Assembly (NCBI GenBank): GCA_964034945.1
Contig: OZ035960.1
Coordinates: forward strand, 82,398,148-82,462,147
Direction: 5' to 3'
From: Chrysopilus asiliformis
Lineage: Eukaryota; Arthropoda; Insecta; Diptera; Rhagionidae
Length of the DNA stretch: 64,000 nucleotides
In this document: positions 19,594 to 30,330 of the stretch, piece by piece
Numbering within the stretch: position 1 is the first letter of the stretch
Layout of the letters: each line of letters opens with the position of its first letter
Notes under the pieces: generated by a model
What the model saw: the letters and a program-made list of their open reading frames with translations, nothing else
What the model was told of the DNA's origin: nothing
Databases searched by the model: none
Position numbers and translations under genes: made by a program

Positions 19594-19660
19594 GAAGGTG
19601 GAAATCTTCGAAAGATACCGAGCGGTTATGCCGGATTCTTACCGGCTAAAACCACCTTCT
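19593..19660 (-). promoter_or_regulatory. predicted 3'-terminal RNA cloverleaf, R1 copy 1
   Basis: In the RNA sense, AGAAGGTGG pairs perfectly with CCACCTTCT across 68 nt. Inside are two further hairpins, GCCGG-7 nt-CCGGC and ATCTT-3 nt-AAGAT. The structure ends two nucleotides before the poly(A). I infer it is the signal by which the element's own reverse transcriptase recognises its RNA, as 3' structures do in other non-LTR elements. Confidence 0.65.
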
Positions 19661-19729
19661 TCTCCGTCCATGCACCCCGCGGGACTGCCATTTGGTATTA
19701 CTTCGCGGGGCTGGTTCAGCTCTCGCTGC

Positions 19730-21035
19730 TCATCGGGTTGTGAATGCCTTTCTCAGATGCTCCTCGTCTAACAGTTTAATATGTATGGACTGCATTGTGA
19801 TGTCCACAGCTTTCCAATTCTCGTGGGACTTTATCATCTCATCTACTATATTTTCTGCAGTTATATTAGTACCGAGTGCAGCTTCCAGTGTTGTTCTTTC
19901 TGTTGCAAATCTCGGACAAGAGAATAGCACATGTTCCTGGTCTTCCATTACCCCCGTACAACTGGGGCAGTCTGGTGAGTCGTCGATACCGAAGCGGTGC
20001 AAGTATTTTCGGTACCCTCCGTGTCCAGTTAAAAACTGTGTTAGGTTGAAGCTAACGTCCCCGTGATGCCGGTTCAACCAGTTTCCTATATTTGGAATTA
20101 GCTTGTAGGTCCAGCGGCCGTTTTTCGCTCGTTCCCACTGTTCCTGCCACCGTTTTACGGACTCCTCTCGTTCCGACTTCCGCCGTTCGTTTCTGTCCAA
20201 TTGTGGGTTCGCTTGTTTTCCCTTGTACAAGCGACGCGCTTCGTCTGCGAGGATGTCTATGGGGATCATTCCTGCAATCACGCACGCTGCTTGGTCTGAC
20301 GTTGTTCGAAACCCGCTGCATACTCGTAGCGCGCTCAACCGGTATACAGTTCTTACTTCCTTTTGGATCACCTTGGTGCTTAGCATTGCGTTCGCCCATA
20401 TTGGTGCGGCGTACAAGATGATGGAACTAACTACTCTAGAGACTAGAAGCCTTCTGCTCTGTCGTGGACCTCCAATATTGGGCATCATCTTTGAGAGCGC
20501 GTTGCTGACTATTGATGCCTTCTCAGCTGTGTATTTTAGGTGAGGTTTAAAGTTGAGTTTTCGGTCAATCATCACCCCCAAGTATTTGATGGTATCCTTG
20601 GACTGGATTGTGTGGTTTCCTAGAGTTACGTTTATTGTCTCCCTTTTACGCCTTTTGCTGATCAGCACAGCTTCAGTTTTCTGCTCTGCTAGTTCGAGTC
20701 CAGCGGTTTGAAGCCACTGTTTTATTCGACTCATCGTTTCATTTACGTACAACTCTAGTTCATCTGTGAAGCGTGCTACCACGACAACTGCAATGTCGTC
20801 TGCGAAGCCTATGATTTTAACTTCCTCGGGTACATCTAGCTCTAGTAGTCCATTGTACATCACGTTCCACAGTAAGGGTCCGAGGACTGAGCCCTGAGGA
20901 ACTCCTGCTGTGACTTTGTGCCTTTTCGGACCATCGTCCGTGTCGAAGAATAGTTCCCTTTCCGTAAAGTAGCTTCCTATGAGTCTCAATAAATAGTCTG
21001 GAATGTTCAGTTCGGATAGCGAGCTCATTATTTGG
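19730..21035 (-). pseudogene. R1-type ORF2, C-terminal part (truncated)
   Basis: Encodes the downstream part of the reverse transcriptase: AGVPQGSVLGPLLWNVMY, the catalytic GFADDIAVVV, then LAEQKTEAVLISKRRK and IKYLGVMIDRKLNFKPHLK. A long connection follows, and a C-terminal zinc knuckle CPSCTGVMEDQEHVLFSCP. From the first methionine it matches the last 432 residues of the copy at 62012-64000 exactly. The endonuclease, the N-terminal RT motifs including the motif A aspartate, and ORF1 are lost through 5' truncation, so it encodes no functional enzyme. Confidence 0.9.
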
Positions 21036-24000
21036 CTGTCTGTCAGTCTGTCTGTCAGTCTGTCTGTCAGTCTGTCTGTCAGTCTGTCTGTCAGTCTGTC
21101 TGTCAGTCTGTCTGTCAGTCTGTCTGTCAGTCTGTCTGTCAGTCTGTCTGTCAGTCTGTCTGTCAGTCTGTCTGTCAGTCTGTCTGTCAGTCTGTCTGTC
21201 AGTCTGTCTGTCAGTCTGTCTGTCAGTCTGTCTGTCAGTCTGTCTGTCAGTCTGTCTGTCAGTCTGTCTGTCAGTCTGTCTGTCAGTCTGTCTGTCAGTC
21301 TGTCTGTCAGTCTGTCTGTCAGTCTGTCTGTCAGTCTGTCTGTCAGTCTGTCTGTCAGTCTGTCTGTCAGTCTGTCTGTCAGTCTGTCTGTCAGTCTGTC
21401 TGTCAGTCTGTCTGTCAGTCTGTCTGTCAGTCTGTCTGTCAGTCTGTCTGTCAGTCTGTCTGTCAGTCTGTCTGTCAGTCTGTCTGTCAGTCTGTCTGTC
21501 AGTCTGTCTGTCAGTCTGTCTGTCAGTCTGTCTGTCAGTCTGTCTGTCAGTCTGTCTGTCAGTCTGTCTGTCAGTCTGTCTGTCAGTCTGTCTGTCAGTC
21601 TGTCTGTCAGTCTGTCTGTCAGTCTGTCTGTCAGTCTGTCTGTCAGTCTGTCAGTCTGTCTGTCAGTCTGTCTGTCAGTCTGTCTGTCAGTCTGTCAGTC
21701 TGTCTGTCAGTCTGTCTGTCAGTCTGTCTGTCAGTCTGTCTGTCAGTCTGTCTGTCAGTCTGTCTGTCAGTCTGTCTGTCAGTCTGTCTGTCAGTCTGTC
21801 TGTCAGTCTGTCTGTCAGTCTGTCTGTCAGTCTGTCTGTCAGTCTGTCTGTCAGTCTGTCTGTCAGTCTGTCTGTCAGTCTGTCAGTCTGTCTGTCAGTC
21901 TATCTGTCAGTCTGTCTGTCAGTCTGTCTGTCAGTCTGTCTGTCAGTCTGTCTGTCAGTCTGTCTGTCAGTCTGTCTGTCAGTCTGTCTGTCAGTCTGTC
22001 TGTCAGTCTGTCTGTCAGTCTGTCTGTCAGTCTGTCTGTCAGTCTGTCTGTCAGTCTGTCTGTCAGTCTGTCTGTCAGTCTGTCTGTCAGTCTGTCTGTC
22101 AGTCTGTCAGTCTGTCTGTCAGTCTGTCTGTCAGTCTGTCTGTCAGTCTGTCTGTCAGTCTGTCTGTCAGTCTGTCTGTCAGTCTGTCTGTCAGTCTGTC
22201 TGTCAGTCTGTCTGTCAGTCTGTCTGTCAGTCTGTCTGTCAGTCTGTCTGTCAGTCTGTCTGTCAGTCTGTCTGTCAGTCTGTCTGTCAGTCTGTCTGTC
22301 AGTCTGTCTGTCAGTCTGTCTGTCAGTCTGTCTGTCAGTCTGTCTGTCAGTCTGTCTGTCAGTCTGTCTGTCAGTCTGTCTGTCAGTCTGTCTGTCAGTC
22401 TGTCTGTCAGTCTGTCTGTCAGTCTGTCTGTCAGTCTGTCTGTCAGTCTGTCTGTCAGTCTGTCTGTCAGTCTGTCTGTCAGTCTGTCTGTCAGTCTGTC
22501 TGTCAGTCTGTCTGTCAGTCTGTCTGTCAGTCTGTCTGTCAGTCTGTCTGTCAGTCTGTCTGTCTGTCAGTCTGTCTGTCAGTCTGTCTGTCAGTCTGTC
22601 TGTCAGTCTGTCTGTCAGTCTGTCTGTCAGTCTGTCTGTCAGTCTGTCTGTCAGTCTGTCTGTCAGTCTGTCTGTCAGTCTGTCTGTCAGTCTGTCTGTC
22701 AGTCTGTCTGTCAGTCTGTCTGTCAGTCTGTCTGTCAGTCTGTCTGTCAGTCTGTCTGTCAGTCTGTCTGTCAGTCTGTCTGTCAGTCTGTCTGTCAGTC
22801 TGTCTGTCAGTCTGTCTGTCAGTCTGTCTGTCAGTCTGTCTGTCAGTCTGTCTGTCAGTCTGTCTGTCAGTCTGTCTGTCAGTCTGTCTGTCAGTCTGTC
22901 TGTCAGTCTGTCTGTCAGTCTGTCTGTCAGTCTGTCTGTCAGTCTGTCTGTCAGTCTGTCTGTCAGTCTGTCTGTCAGTCTGTCTGTCAGTCTGTCTGTC
23001 AGTCTGTCTGTCAGTCTGTCTGTCAGTCTGTCTGTCAGTCTGTCTGTCAGTCTGTCTGTCAGTCTGTCTGTCAGTCTGTCTGTCAGTCTGTCTGTCAGTC
23101 TGTCTGTCAGTCTGTCTGTCAGTCTGTCTGTCAGTCTGTCTGTCAGTCTGTCTGTCAGTCTGTCTGTCAGTCTGTCTGTCAGTCTGTCTGTCAGTCTGTC
23201 TGTCAGTCTGTCTGTCAGTCTGTCTGTCAGTCTGTCTGTCAGTCTGTCTGTCAGTCTGTCTGTCAGTCTGTCTGTCAGTCTGTCTGTCAGTCTGTCTGTC
23301 AGTCTGTCTGTCAGTCTGTCTGTCAGTCTGTCTGTCAGTCTGTCTGTCAGTCTGTCTGTCAGTCTGTCTGTCAGTCTGTCTGTCAGTCTGTCTGTCAGTC
23401 TGTCTGTCAGTCTGTCTGTCAGTCTGTCTGTCAGTCTGTCTGTCAGTCTGTCTGTCAGTCTGTCTGTCAGTCTGTCTGTCAGTCTGTCTGTCAGTCTGTC
23501 TGTCAGTCTGTCTGTCAGTCTGTCTGTCAGTCTGTCTGTCAGTCTGTCTGTCAGTCTGTCTGTCAGTCTGTCTGTCAGTCTGTCTGTCAGTCTGTCTGTC
23601 AGTCTGTCTGTCAGTCTGTCTGTCAGTCTGTCTGTCAGTCTGTCTGTCAGTCTGTCTGTCAGTCTGTCTGTCAGTCTGTCTGTCAGTCTGTCTGTCAGTC
23701 TGTCTGTCAGTCTGTCTGTCAGTCTGTCTGTCAGTCTGTCTGTCAGTCTGTCTGTCAGTCTGTCTGTCAGTCTGTCTGTCAGTCTGTCTGTCAGTCTGTC
23801 TGTCAGTCTGTCTGTCAGTCTGTCTGTCAGTCTGTCTGTCAGTCTGTCTGTCAGTCTGTCTGTCAGTCTGTCAGTCTGTCTGTCAGTCTGTCTGTCAGTC
23901 TGTCTGTCAGTCTGTCTGTCAGTCTGTCTGTCAGTCTGTCTGTCAGTCTGTCTGTCAGTCTGTCTGTCAGTCTGTCTGTCAGTCTGTCTGTCAGTCTGTC

Positions 24001-24596
24001 TGTCAGTCTGTCTGTCAGTCTGTCTGTCAGTCTGTCTGTCAGTCTGTCTGTCAGTCTGTCTGTCAGTCTGTCTGTCAGTCTGTCTGTCAGTCTGTCTGTC
24101 AGTCTGTCTGTCAGTCTGTCTGTCAGTCTGTCTGTCAGTCTGTCTGTCAGTCTGTCTGTCAGTCTGTCTGTCAGTCTGTCTGTCAGTCTGTCTGTCAGTC
24201 TGTCTGTCAGTCTGTCTGTCAGTCTGTCTGTCAGTCTGTCTGTCAGTCTGTCTGTCAGTCTGTCTGTCAGTCTGTCTGTCAGTCTGTCTGTCAGTCTGTC
24301 TGTCAGTCTGTCTGTCAGTCTGTCTGTCAGTCTGTCTGTCAGTCTGTCTGTCAGTCTGTCTGTCAGTCTGTCTGTCAGTCTATCTGTCAGTCTGTCTGTC
24401 AGTCTGTCTGTCAGTCTGTCTGTCAGTCTGTCTGTCAGTCTGTCTGTCAGTCTGTCTGTCAGTCTGTCCGTCAGTCTGTCTGTCAGTCTGTCTGTCAGTC
24501 TGTCTGTCAGTCTGTCAGTCTGTCTGTCAGTCTGTCTGTCAGTCTGTCTGTCAGTCTGTCTGTCAGTCTGTCTGTCAGTCTGTCTGTCAGTCTGTC
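21036..24596. repeat. GTCW array 2, 12-bp CAGTCTGTCTGT units
   Basis: About 3.56 kb of 12-bp units, roughly 297 copies. Register slips by one tetramer occur at a handful of places (near 21649, 21689, 21889, 22105, 22558, 23868 and 24510), with rare point variants (CTATCTG near 21900 and 24380, GTCCGTC near 24467). It separates R1 copy 1 from R1 copy 2. The 1,200-codon open frames across it are artefacts of a stop-free repeat. Confidence 0.98.
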
Positions 24597-24623
24597 TTTT
24601 TTTTTTTTTTTTTTTTTTTTTAT

Positions 24624-24691
24624 AGAAGGTGGAAATCTTCGAAAGATACCGAGCGGTTATGCCGGATTCTTACCGGCTAAAACCACCTTCT
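24624..24691 (-). promoter_or_regulatory. predicted 3'-terminal RNA cloverleaf, R1 copy 2
   Basis: Identical at all 68 positions to the structure at 19593-19660, although the flanking untranslated region and ORF2 differ between the subfamilies. Conservation of exactly this block supports a role in retrotransposition. Confidence 0.65.
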
Positions 24692-24825
24692 TCTCCTTCC
24701 ACTCACCCCGCGGGACTGCCGATTGGTATTACTTCACGGAGTGGGGTCAGTTTTAACTGCACACCTGTGTGTCTGCCTTTCTAAGCCGCTCCTCCTCCAT
24801 TAGCTGAAGTTGGATACACCTTAAT

Positions 24826-25777
24826 GTTTTGTCCACAGCCTTCCAGTTCTCTTCACTTGTAAGCATCTGCCCAATTAGATTATTCACAGTTAGTCCGGTA
24901 GAGAGTTCAGCTTCTAGTTCTTTTTTTTGCGCAGCAAACCTTGGGCAACAGAACAATACGTGTTCCGGGTTCTCTGACGCCCCTATACATCTCGGGCAAT
25001 CTGGTGAGTCGTCCAGTCCGAAGCGATGTAAATATTTCCGGAAACCTCCATGTCCAGTTAAAAACTGTGTTAGTGTAAAGTTTATCTCCCCATGTTTTCG
25101 GTAAACCCAATCTGAAATACTTGGTATGAGTTTAAATGTCCAACGACCGCTCTCAGCTTGCTCCCATCTTCTCTGCCACTGTTGTATGGACTGCTTACGC
25201 TCTTCCTTTCTTATTTCTTTCCTATTCACATTTGGATTATTACGCCTCCCTTCGTACAAACGGTACATTTCATCTGCTAATATATCCACAGGGATCATTC
25301 CAGCAATTACGCACGCTGCCTGGTCAGATGTTGTTCGATAGGCACAAATTACTCGAAGGGCGCTTAACCTATACGCTGGTCCCACCGTTTTTTGTATCAC
25401 CTTATTGCTTGTCGCCCTTGCCCATACTGGTGCTGCATACAGAATAATGGAGCTTACCACTGTAGAGATGAGAAATCTTCTACTCTGACGCGGGCCTCCG
25501 ATATTAGGCATCATCCTCGCGAGCGCGTTGCTGACAGTAGATGCTTTATCGGCTGCGTATTTCAGGTGTGGCTTGAAGCTTAGTTTTCTGTCAACCATCA
25601 CTCCCAGGTATTTTATGGCTTCTTTAGACGTGATTGTGTGGCTTCCTACGGTGACTTTAATTGTGTCCTTTTTTCTCCGTTTGCTAATAAGGACTGCCTC
25701 CGTCTTTTGTTCCGCCAGCTCTAGTCCAACGGCCTCTAACCAGTTATTGATTGACCCCATGGTCTCATTCGCATATA
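24826..25777 (-). repeat. 952-bp tandem duplication inside R1 copy 2, first unit
   Basis: The unit starts GTTTTGTCCACAGCC and ends CATTCGCATATA. The second unit lies directly after it at 25778-26729. The units are near-identical, so the event is recent or an assembly duplication. Confidence 0.93.
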
Positions 25778-26729
25778 GTTTTGTCCACAGCCTTCCAGTT
25801 CTCTTCACTTGTAAGCATCTGCCCAATTAGATTATTCACAGTTAGTCCGGTAGAGAGTTCAGCTTCTAGTTCTTTTTTTTGCGCAGCAAACCTTGGGCAA
25901 CAGAACAATACGTGTTCCGGGTTCTCTGACGCCCCTATACATCTCGGGCAATCTGGTGAGTCGTCCAGTCCGAAGCGATGTAAATATTTCCGGAAACCTC
26001 CATGTCCAGTTAAAAACTGTGTTAGTGTAAAGTTTATCTCCCCATGTTTTCGGTAAACCCAATCTGAAATACTTGGTATGAGTTTAAATGTCCAACGACC
26101 GCTCTCAGCTTGCTCCCATCTTCTCTGCCACTGTTGTATGGACTGCTTACGCTCTTCCTTTCTTATTTCTTTCCTATTCACATTTGGATTATTACGCCTC
26201 CCTTCGTACAAACGGTACATTTCATCTGCTAATATATCCACAGGGATCATTCCAGCAATTACGCACGCTGCCTGGTCAGATGTTGTTCGATAGGCACAAA
26301 TTACTCGAAGGGCGCTTAACCTATACGCTGGTCCCACCGTTTTTTGTATCACCTTATTGCTTGTCGCCCTTGCCCATACTGGTGCTGCATACAGAATAAT
26401 GGAGCTTACCACTGTAGAGATGAGAAATCTTCTACTCTGACGCGGGCCTCCGATATTAGGCATCATCCTCGCGAGCGCGTTGCTGACAGTAGATGCTTTA
26501 TCGGCTGCGTATTTCAGGTGTGGCTTGAAGCTTAGTTTTCTGTCAATCATCACTCCCAGGTATTTTATGGCTTCTTTAGACGTGATTGTGTGGCTTCCTA
26601 CGGTGACTTTAATTGTGTCCTTTTTTCTCCGTTTGCTAATAAGGACTGCCTCCGTCTTTTGTTCCGCCAGCTCTAGTCCAACGGCCTCTAACCAGTTATT
26701 GATTGACCCCATGGTCTCATTCGCATATA
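25778..26729 (-). repeat. 952-bp tandem duplication inside R1 copy 2, second unit
   Basis: Partner of 24826-25777 at a constant offset of 952. I saw a single difference, CAACCATCACTCC in the first unit against CAATCATCACTCC here. Confidence 0.93.
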
Positions 26730-28119
26730 TTTCCACTTCATCCAGGTGACGAGCTGCCACCACCACTGCTATATCATCTGCGAATCCCATGATGCTGACT
26801 TCCTCAGGCACAGGTATTGTTAACAGTCCATTATACATCACGTTCCATAATAGCGGCCCGAGCACAGACCCTTGAGGAACTCCTGCAGTGACTTCGTACA
26901 CTTTTGGACCGTTATCTGTATCATAGAGCAACTCTCTATTCGAGAAATAGCTTCGTACAATGTTCAAAATGTAGTCAGGTACGCCCAGCTTTGATAAAGA
27001 GTTGATTATGTGGATCCATTTCGCTGAGTTAAACGCATTTTTTATGTCGAGCGTTACCACTGCGCAGTATTTTTGGGATGCTCCTCTTCCTTCTACAGCA
27101 CTTTTTGCTATGTCTACTACTGTGTTGATTGCTTCAATCGTGGACCGTGCTTTGCGAAATCCGAACTGGTGGTCGGACATACCATCTTTAGCTTCAATTA
27201 TTGGCAATAGTCTATTGTAAATGACACGCTCAAGCATCTTACCTATCGTATCCAGCAGGCATATAGGGCGGTAGGATGAAGGTTCGCGCACACGTTTGTT
27301 GGGCTTTGGGATAAGGATCAGCTTCTGCCTTTTCCAGAGTTCAGGAAAAACTCCCTCTAGTAAGCATGCACTAAACGCATTTGTGAACATGCCAGGCGCA
27401 GACTTTATCGCGAGTTTGAGGGCCTTATTTGGTATTCCATCTAGGCCTGGCGCCTTGTTATCCCCTATCTTTTTGCAGGTCTCTAGTATCTCCTCGTTTG
27501 TGACTGCAGGTATGTCAGCTGCCTCTATTGCTCTATCGGGGTGATATTTTTTTTCGTGATTCTGAGGGAATAAGGATGAAATTATTTCCTTCAGCAGGAG
27601 GGGGCATGTAACTTGCGGAGATCTTTTGCCCTTGAGCCTGGACATCACTACCTTGTATGCACCGCCCCATGGGTTTTGGTTAGCTTCCTCGCACAGTTGC
27701 GTAAAACTCTCTCGTTTACTTTTAACGACGGCTAGTTGGAGGTTTTTTCGTGCCAGTTTATATATCTACTGCCGCGATTCGAAATCTGCCTTGCCAATGC
27801 CACGTTGGCTGTGCCTTCTGGCTCGAAGACATTCAGTTCTCAGTTCTTTTATCTCGAGGTTCCACCAGTAATTCGCCTTCCTTTTTGGGGCTGATCTGCG
27901 TCTTGGCATGGAGGCATCGCAAGCGTTTTCTAGTGACAGTACGATTTGTTTCGCTTTCTCTGAGGCAGTTCCACTCAGCTCTTCCTGTTGCCGTAGGACT
28001 TCTATGAAGGCATCTTCGTCGATCGCTTTTATCGCCCAACCATTAGAACCAGCTTTCCTAACCAATGTCTGCCTCGTGGGGTTTCTAGCACCTACTGTGT
28101 AGATGATAGCTTGATGGTC

Positions 28120-29162
28120 GTCAGTCTGTCTGTCAGTCTGTCTGTCAGTCTGTCTGTCAGTCTGTCTGTCAGTCTGTCTGTCAGTCTGTCTGTCAGTCTG
28201 TCTGTCAGTCTGTCTGTCAGTCTGTCTGTCAGTCTGTCTGTCAGTCTGTCTGTCAGTCTGTCTGTCAGTCTGTCTGTCAGTCTGTCTGTCAGTCTGTCTG
28301 TCAGTCTGTCTGTCAGTCTGTCTGTCAGTCTGTCTGTCAGTCTGTCTGTCAGTCTGTCTGTCAGTCTGTCTGTCAGTCTGTCTGTCAGTCTGTCTGTCAG
28401 TCTGTCTGTCAGTCTGTCTGTCAGTCTGTCTGTCAGTCTGTCTGTCAGTCTGTCTGTCAGTCTGTCTGTCAGTCTGTCTGTCAGTCTGTCTGTCAGTCTG
28501 TCTGTCAGTCTGTCTGTCAGTCTGTCTGTCAGTCTGTCTGTCAGTCTGTCTGTCAGTCTGTCTGTCAGTCTGTCTGTCAGTCTGTCTGTCAGTCTGTCTG
28601 TCAGTCTGTCTGTCAGTCTGTCTGTCAGTCTGTCTGTCAGTCTGTCTGTCAGTCTGTCTGTCAGTCTGTCTGTCAGTCTGTCTGTCAGTCTGTCTGTCAG
28701 TCTGTCTGTCAGTCTGTCTGTCAGTCTGTCTGTCAGTCTGTCAGTCTGTCTGTCAGTCTGTCTGTCAGTCTGTCTGTCAGTCTGTCTGTCAGTCTGTCTG
28801 TCAGTCTGTCTGTCAGTCTGTCTGTCAGTCTGTCTGTCAGTCTGTCTGTCAGTCTGTCTGTCAGTCTGTCTGTCAGTCTGTCTGTCAGTCTGTCTGTCAG
28901 TCTGTCTGTCAGTCTGTCTGTCAGTCTGTCAGTCTGTCTGTCAGTCTGTCTGTCAGTCTGTCTGTCAGTCTGTCTGTCAGTCTGTCTGTCAGTCTGTCTG
29001 TCAGTCTGTCAGTCTGTCTGTCAGTCTGTCTGTCAGTCTGTCTGTCAGTCTGTCTGTCAGTCTGTCTGTCAGTCTGTCTGTCAGTCTGTCTGTCAGTCTG
29101 TCTGTCAGTCTGTCTGTCAGTCTGTCTGTCAGTCTGTCTATCAGTCTGTCTGTCAGTCTGTG
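28120..29162. repeat. GTCW array 3, 12-bp units
   Basis: About 1.04 kb of CAGTCTGTCTGT units with tetramer slips near 28740, 28928 and 29008. It starts at the 5' truncation of R1 copy 2 and ends at CTGTGTACAAGATTTCTC, where a dispersed repeat begins. Confidence 0.98.
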
Positions 29163-30330
29163 TACAAGATTTCTCAAAAACTAATAGAGCTAGCGCCATG
29201 AAATTTTATAGGCATGTTGGGTCCTGAAATGGGACGATCCGTTAACCGGAAGTATCCAAAATGGCGGTTTTTCAAAAATCGCAATTTCGTTTTTCTCGAT
29301 TTACTCCCAAACTACGCGTTTTTTAGTGGCCTTAAGTATGACAAAACTTGGAGAAAATAAAATTTCCCGCACTTTTGTATTAAGCTATAACTCGATATCT
29401 CCACCGGTTATCGAGATAAACCGTTATTTCCAAAAAAACAGTTTTTTGCGATTATCTCGAAAACTAAAGGGTTTTTGCTGACTGAATGTATGAAGTGAAT
29501 TAATGAGAATGGCATTCTGCACAATTTTTTCTTTTACCGTTATCCGTTATCTTTTACCGTTATTGAGATATTTTCATTAATATGTAAAAAATCATATGTT
29601 TGCGAATAATTTGCAAACTAACGGTTTTTCGACAAATCATTTAATTATTAATCATAATTAAAGATGTTAACATTTTCTACATTTTTGCCATTTACCGTAA
29701 ATTGATATCTTTTACCGTTCTCAAGTTATCTCAAATTTTGTACGTTTTTGATATTTTTGGATGAACCAAGAATTTATTGGGAGGTCGTCTTAGGTTGACC
29801 ACGCGACAGGGCTCTAGCGTAAATTGCACAGGGTCGTAAATTTTGTAGAAGAAAGTTTTGTGTTGACCACAACTGATATTTTTCTATGGGTTTTAAAAAT
29901 ACTCTCTATACAAATTAATGATGTTTAAGCTATTAGTATTCATTTAAAACAAAAAAAATAAAAATTTTTATTTTTTACAAATACGTCCACTGTAGTCCAG
30001 CTTTTTACTCAAAAAATCAAAATTGGGTCACAAATGCACTTAATGGTGCACTGAATGAGAATAGAGTGTTGAAAATAAATAAATAATAAGACAATTCAAT
30101 TTTTTTAGCATGATGCCATATGGCATCAAAATACCGAAAGGGTTAGAAAAATGTAATTAAGAATCTTATATATGCCAATTAAGTAAATTTCCATTTTTTT
30201 TTTTAAATTTTAACAGCCATATACTAAGATATGTTTATACGTATTATTATTATTATGATTATTATTTTCTTTTGTAAATGAATGTAAATTAGTTCAGATG
30301 GTGTCTCCACCTGTTGACAATTAATAAATA
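29163..30330. repeat. dispersed-repeat flank of array 3; no gene
   Basis: The start GTACAAGATTTCTCAAAAAC, then CCAAAATGGCGGTTTTTCAA and several TTATCTCGAAAACTAAAGG-like modules, resembles the body of mini-me/DINE-like repeats. From about 29760 to 30330 I recognise nothing. No coding frame is supported. Confidence 0.45.

Larger units (their letters stand above)
19561..21035 (-). mobile_element. R1-clade retrotransposon copy 1 (subfamily A), 5'-truncated
   Basis: On the minus strand the element ends in poly(A) (30 T on the plus strand, 19561-19590) that joins the array at GTC. The 5' end is truncated inside ORF2 at about 21035, where it meets a 12-bp-unit array. It is collinear without any indel with the copy at 61853-64000 (constant offset of 42282), and every stretch I compared is identical. 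Array DNA on both sides shows that it was inserted into a GTCW array. The 3' untranslated region is about 140 nt and carries a conserved predicted cloverleaf. Confidence 0.9.
24597..28119 (-). mobile_element. R1-clade retrotransposon copy 2 (subfamily B)
   Basis: A second R1-type element in the same orientation. Poly(A) (25 T, 24597-24621) joins the array at CTGTC, and the 5' truncation near 28117-28120 enters another 12-bp-unit array. The sequence is clearly diverged from copies 1 and 3 through ORF2, yet its last 68 nt before the poly(A) are identical to theirs. A 952-bp internal tandem duplication (24826-25777 and 25778-26729) lengthens the element. Without it the copy would be about 2.57 kb. 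Confidence 0.9.
24753..28119 (-). pseudogene. R1-type ORF2, truncated, with nonsense codon and duplication
   Basis: From the 5' side, 27766-28119 encodes the segment between endonuclease and RT (KRKANYWWNLEIKELRTECL). An in-frame TAG at 27766-27768 is followed in the same frame by IYKLARKNLQLAVV and the RT domain: APGLDGIPNKALK, SYRPICLLDTIGKMLERV, VVTLDIKNAFNSAKW with the motif A aspartate, AGVPQGSVLGPLLWNVMY, and GFADDIAVVV. The zinc knuckle CPRCIGASENPEHVLFCCP comes next. The 952-bp duplication shifts the frame (952 is not a multiple of three), ending the first copy at KAVDKTICE, after which a second C-terminal copy follows to 24753. The two duplicate copies differ by one base that I saw (valine or isoleucine in KYLGVMxDRKL). 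Inactive as it stands. Confidence 0.9.

Noticed and set aside
21003..24680. Open reading frames over 1,000 codons made of SVSL, SVCL and SVCQ repeats, and similar frames at 19084-19743 and 28111-29184
   Set aside because: The GTCT/GTCA tetramers contain no stop codon on the plus strand, so any such array is open in all plus frames. No non-repeat coding sequence, no start context and no conserved domain accompanies them.
24829..27871. Numerous 60-100-codon plus-strand frames over the R1 elements (and likewise at 19692-20543, 40750-41945, 61974-63854)
   Set aside because: They are antisense shadows of the minus-strand ORF2, recurring at the same offsets in every copy.
19165..29162. Reading the R1 elements as telomere-maintaining retrotransposons
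   Set aside because: The array-specific insertion fits, but nothing in the window shows a chromosome end, and truncated copies flanked by array on both sides are equally expected for an internal satellite. Kept only as a hypothesis in the 17-kb array finding.
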